Both the position numbers and the translations under genes were made by a program. This document shows positions 1-11,348 of a stretch of 64,000 nucleotides of DNA, one piece after another. Below the pieces are notes generated by a model. It worked only from the letters and a program-made list of their open reading frames with translations. It had not been told where the DNA came from and did no database searches. Source of the DNA: Mesostigma viride (taxonomy: Eukaryota; Streptophyta; Mesostigmatophyceae; Mesostigmatales; Mesostigmataceae). How positions within the stretch are numbered: position 1 is the first letter of the stretch; the number at the start of each line of letters is the position of its first letter. The stretch lies in the NCBI GenBank assembly GCA_009746045.1, contig RPFO01000645.1:468185-532184 (forward strand), in the 5' to 3' direction.

Positions 1-3000
1 CCCTGTTTCTTGCCCCCCTTGCCACCCCCGACCGCCCCTCCCGCGGATGCCCCTGACCCCACGTCCCCTGCCCCGCCGGGACCAGGGGCGCCTGCTCGAT
101 TGCCAGGCTCATCACCCACCCCTGGTGCGGCGGACATGCCGTCCGCTGCCAGCACGCTCGCACCGTACGTGCTGGATGCCTGCATACCTGCGCCCTGCCC
201 CGGCATGGCCTCGTCCTCAAAGTAAGGCTCCGCCCCCAACCGCCGGCAGTCCGCGTCAATGTCACGCAGCAGCACGGCCGCCACATCGGGCGTGCTGGCG
301 ATTGTCCCGCAGAGCAGCTCGAGCACGCGGTGGGAGAGCGCACCGCCGCCTTGCTTGATGCGAGACCGCACCGCGCGGATCTGGCGGACGGCACACAGGG
401 AAGAGGGAGGGAAAGGAAATGCAGAGGAAGGGATGGGACGGGGGGGACCGGGAAACAAGGGGCAGCCGGGTGAGGCAACCGTGTCCAGGGGATCGCATGC
501 ACTGCATGAGCGTTGGTGTGTGAGTAAGGCTACGTGGGTGCCGGGCGGGGCCCACGTGTTAGTGGCTTTAACTTTTTGCTCGCTGTATGCCTGCATTCTT
601 TGAAACGGCCCCTGTAGAAAACTTCCTTAAACAGATGGGGCTGACAGGGGGGGGGAGCAACGACACCATCTCGGCAGGGATCATTGCTGGATGTCGCTGG
701 CACTGGGACCCGCGAACAGCCCAAGTGCCACACCAGCCACAAAACCTGGCCTGACAACCAACCATGGCATTGGTACCGCATGTTCTACAACAGTGACCTG
801 CGTGAAAAATGCTTGCCAACACCCTGTTCCGCCACCCACATGCTAGGCTCCACGGGGTCCTTTTGGCCAGTTCTAGTGCCAACTTGTTAATGAGGAGCAT
901 TGAAAACCCAACTTCTCATGCCCCACCCAGGAACAAAATGCAAGCCCACAGGAGCGTCTACCACCAAAGGCAGGCTGGTCACCAGCAGCACACACTAGCA
1001 GGGCAGAAACATGCAAGTACTGCCATTGAGTTACTGCCGTATGAGATCGGCTGCATAGAGCACATACTGCCTTGTTTAGCATACTAGCACACGCACCACC
1101 CTATGCAGCCTGCAACCACACGCACCGCCTTGTCGAGCATGCTTCCCTCCTCCACGGCGGCGCGGAAGATGAACCCGACCACCGTCACCAGCTGGCTCTC
1201 GCTCTCCGTCGAGGGCAGCACCTCGAGCGCCTTGGCTAATACCGGCAATGCCACATCGCTGTCCAAGCACGACAGCTGGCTGAGCGCCTGCAGGACCGGG
1301 ATGTGCAGCATGCCGCTCCGACGCGCGCGCTTGCGGGGTGGGGCGGAGGCCTCGCTGCCATCCGCCGCAACACCTGCTGGGGCCGTCGCCAGCTCATCCT
1401 TGCCCGCCCCCACAACTCCGTCCGCGCTGACCCCCTCCACACCCCCGTGGGTGTCCACTTGAGCGGCCGCGCCCTGCAGGCTGAGCCGTTCCTGCACGGC
1501 TGCGCCACTTGTCGCCCTCCGCTCCCTCTCTCCCCCGTCCCCTTGCTCCGCGCCCCACGCGCCGGTGGCATCCCCTGCATCCTGCGCGCCTCCCGGTGCC
1601 ACTGCCCGGGCATCCCCCTCCTCCTCGTCCCCTTCCTCTTCCTCCTCGGCCTCCGCCACCCGCAGCTGGTCCAGGAGGATCCCGGCCACGCGCGCGTGCT
1701 CGCTTGCGTCCACCAGCTTGGGGATGAGCGAGATGATGTCGCAGCGCAGGTGCGCGGGCGCCTTGGCCAAGATGGTCGCAATCTTGGCGGCCGACTGCGG
1801 GCGCCGTCGCGGCTCCAGGCAGCCAGGTGGCACCCCGTGGGGCACCACGTTGTCGAGGGTGTGGAGGCTGTTCACGATAAGGCCCAGCAGCTCGTCGCTC
1901 TGTTCCGGCCACTTTGGCATGGGGGGCCCGCCTGACGACCCGCCGCCTTCGTGCGGGGAACTGGGGGATGCCTGCGACGTCTGCCAGGGGGCAGTGCAGG
2001 GACAGGGGCAACGTGGGGCAGGGGGGTGGAATCACAGGGATTGCAAGACAACAAGTGTCAATAATAAAAAGCAATGTCCCATAGAAGTGGTGGGGCGCCT
2101 GTCACGAACACGCGTAAGCCAAGGCCATGGACATGGCGGTATGATGCCCGGCCCCTTCTCCCAGGGGGCGTGGCAAGCACCAAGCCGCATCCACGGCAAG
2201 GCCCGCGAGAGGCGGCATACGGGCAAGGCCGCATGAGGGTCGACCAATTGGCAGGTACAGGCAGAGTCACCACCCGGTGAGGCAGCAGGCAAACCGGCCA
2301 GTATGGCCCCAAAGAACGCACCCAAGGATCGTGGGAGCACGCCCACATGACCCGACCTGACATGCAGGATCCTGCCTGTGGGGGGGTGGGCACAGGCTAG
2401 CCGTGCAAATGGCTCGCAACAACGATTTTTTAATAAGTCCCATCACTCTAACCAGCTTCTACGTACATTTGTAGGCTTAGGCTCCACAAGCGTCAACGCA
2501 CTAGCCCCCATCTTCCAGGCTGCACCTCCCCTCCACCCGCACCACCCGCATCACCCGCACCTTACCACCCACGTCCCACCACCCACCCAAACCCCTTTCC
2601 CCCTTCCCCCCCCCCCCCCCTCTTCCCCCCCGCATCCCCCCCCAACCCCAAACCACCCACCTTGTGTGACCCATGCCCCGTTCCACTGGCAGACGCCCCC
2701 CCCTCCTGCGAGGACGGGGCGTGCGATCGCGCAGGCGCCGGGTCCCCGTGCGCCAACAGCGGCGGCGGGGGCGGCAGGTGCGGCGGTGCGCTGGTGAGCG
2801 AGGAGCTAGTCGCTGCCGCTGCAAAGTCGCTGCGCACGCAGTTCTGGTTCTGCTGGCGGCCAGCCCCGCCCGCGCTGCTGCTACTGGGCACTAGGCTGCT
2901 GCTGCTGCCGCAGGTCCCGCCCGCGTCGTCAAACCGGCCCACATCCACCCCCTGCGACAACGAGGTCGCGCTGGACCCGCCGCCCCGCACCTTGCCGCCC

Positions 3001-6000
3001 TCTTTCTCCACAATGGGTGTCGTCGCCGCGGGCGTGGGGGGAAGTGCTGCCACCGCCCCGCTGTCCCCCGAAGAGGACGACAACGCGGCCGCGTGGCTAC
3101 CCACGACGGCGTCCGCCCCGCCCCGCGCGGACACCACGGCGCCCTCACCCCCGGCCTCGCCCCCCTTGCCCGCGAGCAGTTCGTCAATCACGCCTCCCCG
3201 CCGGCTGCTGCCACCGTCCGTCACGCACTCGACCATGATGTCTAATAATAGGTCTACGATCGCCTGCTGCAGCACCTTGACGCCCATCAGCAGGTTCATG
3301 AGGCTCGGGGACGAGGACGTGCCGGTGGCAGTACCGTTGCCGCCCGCGCTTGCACCGTTCGGGTGGCCACGGTGCACCATGGCCCCCGCACCTGCCCCCC
3401 CTGCTGCGGCATCCCCCCCATGCGCCCCTCCGTTCTCGTATCCATACCCCCCACCCGACGCGCCGCCGTTTCCCCCCGCGCCACCTTTCCCTCGCCCCCC
3501 CTTCCCATGGTGGTGGCCGTGGTGATGCCCATGGCCATGATGTGCGTGCCCGTGGTGGCCGTGGTGATGGCCCCCCGCGCCGGCCGAGGAGGAGAGCACG
3601 GTCGGCAGTAGAAGCTTCTTGACCTTGTGGGGGTCATCCAGGTGGACGCGCAACCCCGCGAGGAACGCGGCCACCGCCCCCGCGTCCATGAGCAGCTTCT
3701 CTCGCAACGTCACCTGCAGCTGTGACGGGTCCAGCAGCGTGGGCGGGTTGTCGCCGTACGACAGATGGAAACCCGCGCGGGCCAGCAGTGTGCGGAACAG
3801 GTCCTCCTCGTCCCCGCTCGCGCCCTCGCTCTCGTCGCTGTCCAGCAGCTCCTCGGGATCGGTGCTCATCGTCTCGTGCTCGTCGTCGTACGCCAGCATC
3901 TGCAGCGACCGTGCCGGGAAGAAAGCAAACGCAGACAATCATCAGCCAAGCAGAACCGGACAAGGATCCGCCAAGCAAACACCGACAAGGATCCGCAAAG
4001 CATAGGCGATGGAGCACGCAGGGGACACTCGACCCGCGGACGATACACGCGACAGAATGAGCATGTTGAGAGTACATGCTAGCCCACTACAGGCTAGGCT
4101 AGGCGACGTTGACAGAAAGGAAAGGAAAAGAAAAGCTGGGCGGTACTCTGCGAAAAAACCCGCAGTGCCGAGGAGCAATACGATGAGAGTCCTCCAATCT
4201 GTGAACAGCTCCATACCACAAAGTGACACGGCCGAACCCATGGTGGCTGAGCAATGTCATGTGGTGACATACTCTACGTAGTCCATCTGCCAGGTCCCCG
4301 CGTAACGATCGACCCCCCATGCCCCCTCTCAGGTTGGCGCCCTACTGGCCGGCACACGTACAGGGCCACTTGTGTGGCATGCATGACGAGCAATCGCATC
4401 CAGGTCAGCATAACCGTAAGAGCACTGAACTCCAGGTCAGCATAACCATAAGGGCACTGAACTCCAGGTCCGCATACCGCGTATCCATATAGCCAGAGAA
4501 CTCACCACCAGGTTCGCATATCTTTACAAGCACCCACCACCAGGTTCGCGTATCCTTACAAGCACCCACCACCAGGTCCGCATATCTTTACAAGCACCCA
4601 CCACCAGGTCCGCATATCTTTACAAGCACCCACCACCAGGTTCGCGTATCCTTCCAAGCACCCACCACCAGGTCCGCATATCTTTACAAGCACCCACCAC
4701 CAGGTTCGCGTATCCTTACAAGCACCCACCGCCAGGTCCGCGTATCCTTACAAGCACCCACCTCTAGGTCGGCGAACTCGAACCAGGGGCAGCAGTCAAG
4801 CACCTCGCAGACAAAGACGACCGTGTCGCGCACGAGGAAGCCCGCGTCCGGCTCGAGCATGTCGGACACCTTCATGAACTGGAGCACGCTGTTGTTCCAC
4901 GTGCGCGTGCAGATGCTGCTCTCCTTCCACAGCGTCCGGTCAGGGTGCCGCTGGTTGAGCACCGCGATGCGGTAGCGCACCCAGTAGTTGCGCTCTGCGT
5001 CCGCCAGGCTGTCGCTCTCCAGGTAGATGCACAGGGTGTCAAAGGACTCGTACACGCCGATGCGCAGGTCGCAGGTGCCGGCCTGCGGGCGCACAGGAAA
5101 GGGGCCGGCGGGTCAAGCGAGCACTTGTCAGAGCGCGGGGAAGAGCGAGGGCTGACAGTAATGCGCTGAAAGCCTGAGAGCTAACAGTGACGCTTTGACA
5201 GCCTGAGTGCTGACAGTAATGCGCTGACGTCTGAGCGATGAATGTAACGTGCTGAAAGTATGAAGAGCTAAGCGAGCTCTGAGGGCCAAGTGTAATGTGC
5301 TGAGAATGCATCGGTTGGGCATGGAAGTGGTCTACAGTTACAGTTCAAGGAAGTGTGCATGGATGCGGATGTGCACAAGGCAACACCGCGTGGAAAGCCG
5401 GGGGGAGCCAGACAAGCACAAGGGAGCCGGTCCATTGCTTTATTAGGTGGATAGCGGCAGGCCATGGGCAGGCCATGGAAAACATGACAAGCACATACAA
5501 GCACATGGGTGGTCGAGACGGTGCAGGCAGCGATGCCTGGCAGGACGGTCTGTGACCACACACGCGCTCATGACGCATGCGGGTGCCACAAACGAATCCA
5601 GCAAATAGCTACATGGGTGACGGGACAGCCGAGAGATTAGTGAGGTAAACACAACGGGGGGAGGGCCAGTAGGTGGGGTGGGGTGGGGTGGGAAACGCGG
5701 GGAAATGTGTGGTCAAGTAGGGTGTTCTTCAGGGCAACATGGCATCTGCCAGCATTCAACCCACGACATCCTGGCACCGCCCGCTGCTTTTGCAGCTCAT
5801 ACCCCCCTACACACCGTCTGCCTGGTCCACATAAGAACAACGTCATCACTACGGCTCCCAGTTCCAAGCCACTACTCAGGATTCCCCTCTAATCACGATA
5901 CCATGCCAAAGGTCCTGCGCTCGAACGCTCGTGGTGCCCGGTCCAACGGATGCCCCGATACCCTTGACCCACGCCTTGTGGGCGCGCTGCTGACCCTTGC

Positions 6001-9000
6001 TTTCTGTCACCAACGCAGGGTCATCTGTTACTTGCTGCTTCCAACGCGTACGCATACCTGAAAGTACTTCCTTACAAACGCTTTGGCAGCCCAACCCCAG
6101 AGAGGTTGAATGCCGCTCCATTAGTTGCACCTCCCAAGTATTGGTGTACCTGGAAAGTGCATGCGTACCTGGAAGTACTTGCTGAATATCTTGCGCGTCT
6201 CCATGATCTCCTTGAACACGAGGAAGTTCTCCACCTTCCACGTGAACGTGCCGTGGCCCCCGTTGCCGCCCGAGCCCAGCCGCGGGCGTGACGCCACCAT
6301 GGCGTTCCCGCCACCCGGCGCGGCGCTGCCCGTGGCCGCACCGCTGCTGCTGCAGGTGCTGCTGGTGCCGGCTCCCCCGCACGCACCATGCGCCCCCCCC
6401 GCGCCGCCACTGCTGACACTGGCGTCCGTGGAAGGCAGAAACCCCCCTCCCACCGAGGACGAGGCGGCTCCGCTACCCCCGCTGCTGCTCACGGACGCGC
6501 CCCCTGAGAGGGTGGGCAGGCCCAGAGGGGCGGACGATGACCCTGCGGCACCCAGGCCCATTCCGGCGGTGAGCGCGCCCCCACTGGCGTTCGCACCCCC
6601 TGCGGCGTTGCTGGCGGGCATGCTGTCCGCGTCCTTGCCGTCCATGAGGCTCTGCTCCTTGAGGATGAGCACCTCTGCCGAGAAGGCGACCGTGTCGGCG
6701 ACCAGGAACCCACTGTCCTGGTCAAAGAGGGAGGTGAGCGTGACAAATTCGCGCCAGCCCCAGTCCTTGGCCGACTTGGAGTAGCGGTTCTGTGACTCCT
6801 TGGTCACCGAGCGCTCATCCACCTTCTGGTTCACGACCGACAGGCGGTGGGAGACAAAGCAGCTCCAGTCGGAGGCCGATGCGCTGTGTCGTGGGTCGGT
6901 CACCTCCAGGAACATGGACAAGTGGCATGGCGGCTGCGACTGGCCTGTTGGGGGGGGAAGAGGGTTGGGGGGGCGGTACAGGGACGGGGGGAAGGGCGGG
7001 GTGGGGGAGAGGAAAGCGGGGTGGAAGGAAGGAGTGCCAGGAACGGGGGGAAGGGGGGGGAGGGGGCAGAAACAGCAAGATTTTGGCGAATGTTGAACAG
7101 TTACATTAGGCTAAACAGTTACATTACACTAAACAGTGCAAGAAGCAACGGTGTGTGGCAAACTAGACCACGCCGCGTTGCCGCTGCTTTAGCACGGTGA
7201 GGTAGAAGACATGGGCAGCAGGATGGGTGGGTGAGAGAGTTGTGTAGGAAACAGATACCCGCGTGAAGTGTGGGCATGACCGTGTGCATGTTTGTTGCGC
7301 CTTCAGGTGGTAGGGTGCAGGTGACGTTGTTGGAAACCCGACACTGCGTGGGTGGTGAGTGGGTGGGTGGGAACACGACACGGGGTTTGCGGGGATGCAC
7401 CACATCACCGGCGGCGGTGAATCAACAGAGAGAGTGGTGCAATCAGTGAGCCATGGGGCCACCCTCCCATGGCCCCAAGGTCCTACTGGCCACTGACGCG
7501 AAGCCAGGTGGACCACGCGCGTGACTCCAGTGCGAAACACCACATGTGTGATGTACTAGTTGTGCTTGGCATAGCTCACAGCCATGCCCAGTGCTGATAT
7601 TCCACATGCTGAGGCAGGCATCAACGGGGTAGTCAAGTCGAAGGAGTGCCACCATGTCCATGTCAGCACACCATGGTTCCACCCGACGTGGCAAGCGCAC
7701 CCCGACAAAGGGGGGGGCGGGGGTGGTCTCCCATGAAATGGAGTGTGGAATGCAGTCGGGATTGGCGGCTGGCATGTAGTGAACAGGATCAAATGACAGT
7801 CGTGAGCCATACTGGCATTCTAGCGGGCATGCGGGTACGTGAGGCCAACCACTTTTCCCACCCCCCCACATTGGTGGGACAACCCTCAAGGTTGGGTGAC
7901 CATTGAGGTGGGTGAGCAGGTGGGTGGTGGATCATCCGGGGTTTGATAGAGGGTGCGCGGGCTGCTGGGGGGTGGTCGGGGAATGGGATGGGTCAGTGGG
8001 AGGAAGGGGAAGCAAGTCAGCGGGAACGGAACGTGTACATGCGTGGAGTGGGGACCAGGGGCTTTGGGAGCCACAGTAACTAGAAAGGGACTAGGACTAG
8101 GACTGGGCCATCAGGACCATAGCAGAGCCACGCGGACGCACGGCTCACACACCTACACAACATATCACCTTATTCCTGTAAACAGCCATATTAGGTCAAG
8201 AGCCCCACCGCGCGCCCTAACCTGCTAACAGGATCCACCCATGCCAGATATGCGCGGGAGATTTCACAGAATGGAGAAATATGATTCTGCGACCGAGGGA
8301 ATGCAAGCGCTGGCGCCGTTCTCATCCCGCCTCAGGGAACACGTAGCAGATGAACCATTTGTTCACATGGCCCATCACCAGCGAGCTAGCACATAGATTT
8401 CATGCTGCGCCTCCACACAGCAACTGCATGCACCTCACGCATGCCGGCCCGCCTTGCCCATCGCACATGCCGGCGCCGTGCATGCCCTGTAGGTTGCCTT
8501 GCCCACAAGCAGGACAAGCGGAAGCTTCAGTATGATACTGCAACTTCAAGGATGATGCCTAGAGGGAACCATATCTCAACAGGTGGCATGCACTCCCCAA
8601 GACGCAAGCATCCTCTAGACACAAAAGCGTACACCCACTCGACCCCTCCATTTCACCTATCTGTCGGAAAGTATCCTTTTAGACATCCTCTTTTGTCCCC
8701 CACTATCAACTTTCTCTTTACCACCATCCCCTGTCAGTATCACTTATCACATTCTATCGAAACAATATATTTATTAATTTCACTACCATTCCTACATCGC
8801 TCTCCTTACCGCGCGGGTACACGATGAGCCTGCAGTCGCGCCCGCCCACTTGGAAGCGACGGCTCTTGATGCAGAGGCCTGTGATCTTGCGCTTCTTGAG
8901 CAGGTCCTTGAGCTTTGTGAAGTGCTCGATGCGCCACAGGAACTTGCCCATGAAGTTGTCCACCTTCTTGTTACCGCCGCCCCCCGTGAGCGCGCGGCTG

Positions 9001-10070
9001 TTGCTGGCGCCGCCACCCCCCGATGAGCCCAGGCCCCACCCTGCCCCTGCCCCTAGGTTCTTTGAAAAGGTGCTCGACTCCTTGATGATGTGGAAGGAGG
9101 CGGAGAAGACGGCGCAGTCGTCGAGCAGATAGCCGCTGTCGGCGCCCATGAAGTCACCCATCTTCATGTAGTCGTTCCAGCCCAGTGACGTGTTGTCCCC
9201 GCTCTTGTTGTCGGCCGCGAAGCGGCCGTACGAGTCGCGGTGCATGTGGTCGCGGCCCAGGCGCTGGTTGAGTACCGACATCCGGAACAGGCACCAACAG
9301 CTGCGCTCCACCTGGGTGGATTTCTCTGTGTCCTTGCTCTCGAGGCACATGGAGAGGTACTCGACGCCATTGACCGAGGACTGGTACACGCTCAGCCGGA
9401 GGTTACATTCACCAGCAGGAAAAACCGGGCTCATGATCTTCTGCGTCTTGATCATCTCCTTGAACAGCGAGAAGTTGAACACCTTCCACGTGAATTTGCC
9501 GCTCAGTACCTCCGGCGTGCCGGGGCTGATGCCGCTGCTTGTGGACACGTCGTTGTCCCGTGTGAACGTGACCGACTCGTTCAGCACGAGGATTTCCGCG
9601 GTGATCAGCACGGTGTCGTTGACAAGAAAGCCCGAGCGGCTCTCCATGATGGTGCTGGAGGGGGTGAAATCGCACCAGCCATGTGACTTCTTTTTGCTAG
9701 AAAAACGGTGCCACGAATCTCGCTGGATGGACTTGCTCTCGTCACGCTGGTTGACGACGCATAAGCGATAGCTAGCAAAGCAGTCCCATTTCGTAGACGA
9801 GCCTCGCGGATCAGTAACTTGCAGGTAAATGGAAAGGTAGCCGGGCAATGCTTGGGAGTCCCCTCGCGGGTACACCAGCAGTCTGCAATCATAGCCCCCG
9901 ACCTCGAAGTAACGGCTCCAAAGTGCGCGAGCCTTGACCTTCGTAAACTGCGCGAGCGTCCATTTACAGTAAGCGGCGTGCTCTCCTCTTTTCTCTACCA
10001 CGACCGATTCCTGACCTCCGCTGCCTGCCCCCCCATCGCGAGGGTCATCCTGAATCGTCGCGATCTCCAT
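1..10070 (-). CDS. Multi-MATH-domain (TRAF-like) protein, AT2G25320 type, 3' end outside window
   Basis: Exons read on the minus strand: 10070-8810, 6944-6169, 5082-4762, 3899-2661, 1980-1126 and 380-1, continuing past the left edge; all borders are GT-AG and phases agree. At least 1610 residues are encoded, like the roughly 1670-residue land-plant relatives. MATH1 is about residues 34-165 (YFEVGGYDCRLLVYPRG, WHRFSSKKKSHGWCDF), MATH2 193-335, MATH3 370-520 (split by intron 1), MATH4 650-785 (split by intron 2). A Ser/Gly/Ala-rich linker separates MATH3 and MATH4. Exon 4 starts with the conserved acidic SDESEGASGDEEDLF block and holds a His/Gly-rich insert near 897-923. Exon 5 has MPKWPEQSDELLGLIVNSL. 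MATH folds bind peptides, often as adaptors in ubiquitin systems; the exact role of this family is not known to me. The family assignment is secure from memory; exact exon edges are inferred. ATG at 10070 follows stop-free N-terminal sequence matching the family start. Confidence 0.9.
4395..4765. repeat. 32-33 bp minisatellite made of splice-donor copies (MATH gene intron 3)
   Basis: About eight clear 32-bp units plus degenerate ones lie directly downstream (minus sense) of exon 3. Each carries a CAGGT(T/C)CGC core on the plus strand. In minus sense every unit repeats the exon 3 end and donor (CTAGAG|GTGGGTGCTTG) as CTGGTGGTGGGTGCTTG or CTGGCGGTGGGTGCTTG. The array begins at the real 5' splice site. 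Confidence 0.9.
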
Positions 10071-11348
10071 TTGTTCTCGCTATACGAACGAGAGAAAGAC
10101 AGCGACGACTAACCTGCGTTTGGTTCCTGCGATTCTCGCATTTCTATAGCTGAACACTAATCGAAAAGGCATCCGTTTCTCCTAGCTACAGCCATGACTT
10201 GGTCATCATATCTTCCTAGCATATGAGCATGACCAGTCCGCGGGGCAAAGGCACATGGTGAGCGTCCGTGTGTTCGCCCCACCTCCGTTACAGTGTTCGC
10301 AACAGCGGGAGCGCCGGCGCTACTGTGGCAGTACCCATCGGCTGGGCACGGGGCTGCGAGAGGCTGCACTTGTTTTCTACATGCAGAACAGATCTTCAGT
10401 TGCCCGTCTTGCGCAGTTCCAGACCGTGCACATATTTTTCTGGTTATCGCACCGTGCGCTGAAAGGTCCAGGAATGCGCTGGGTTCTGGCGGGGAGGACC
10501 GTGCTTCTCGCGCCCGGCAGTAGGTAGGTACTTGCGCACTTGCCATGCTAACAACGCATGCTGTAAACTGTCAACAGCGAACACGTGGCAGATATGGGGA
10601 CGGACCATCAACAGGGTTATTCAGTCAGCACAGTAAGAGTCTTACCGGTAAGTACAGCGCACCAGCTCACCTGCGCATACAGTATGTATATCTAGCGCGC
10701 ACGTTCCCAGGCGGAACGTCCGCTGCACAATAATGGTGGTGTTTGCCTTGCGACGATGCGCGATGAAACATGCCCGCGAAATTAAGAACGAAATCACATA
10801 GCTGAGGGCCGAAAACCTTTGTAACGTTGAATTGCAGAAAGAGAGGTCTGACACGCCTATTCGCCGCGACGAGCATCATCAGGGTTGCAGTGCATCGACG
10901 AACAGGGGTAGATTTATAAGAAGCCGAAATAATTGCAACGTTTCTTATGGTGGCACATATAATCGTGCCCGTGATGTCTGGCGTGACAGGATTTGCTTTG
11001 GTAACTGTCCGTTGATGATGTCTACATAGCGTTGCTGATCCAGGCCTGGCACGGGGGAAATTGTCGCGACCTTACGGTAGCGGTAGCTGCAGTTCCCTCG
11101 AATTCCTGTCGCTTCACAGCTGAATCCCGAATTCGTGGTCTCTGGCTGGTTTATGTTTCACCTGCGGCCGCATTCTGGATAGCTCCAGTAGGTTGCAAGC
11201 TTGGGGGGTGAGAAATGACAATTTGGTGACTGCGGGACATTCCTTATTGCCAAGCTCGCGTCGCGACAGCTGCGTCGTGACAGGACCGGAGTTTCTTCGC
11301 TTGGATTTATTGTCAATCGAAAACTCCCACTTTAATCTAGAAGCAGTC
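10071..11348. promoter_or_regulatory. Intergenic region between two divergent genes
   Basis: The MATH-protein gene starts leftward at 10070 and the RNF170-like gene starts rightward at 11349, so this 1.28 kb must hold both promoters and 5' UTRs. I see no open frame that looks coding, no RNA gene and no clear TATA box that I would trust. Confidence 0.5.

Noticed and set aside
1303-3525. Long plus-strand ORFs opposite the MATH gene
   Set aside because: Antisense shadows of GC-rich exons 4 and 5, whose minus-strand reading matches a known family.
9190-9771. 193-codon plus-strand ORF
   Set aside because: Antisense shadow of MATH gene exon 1.
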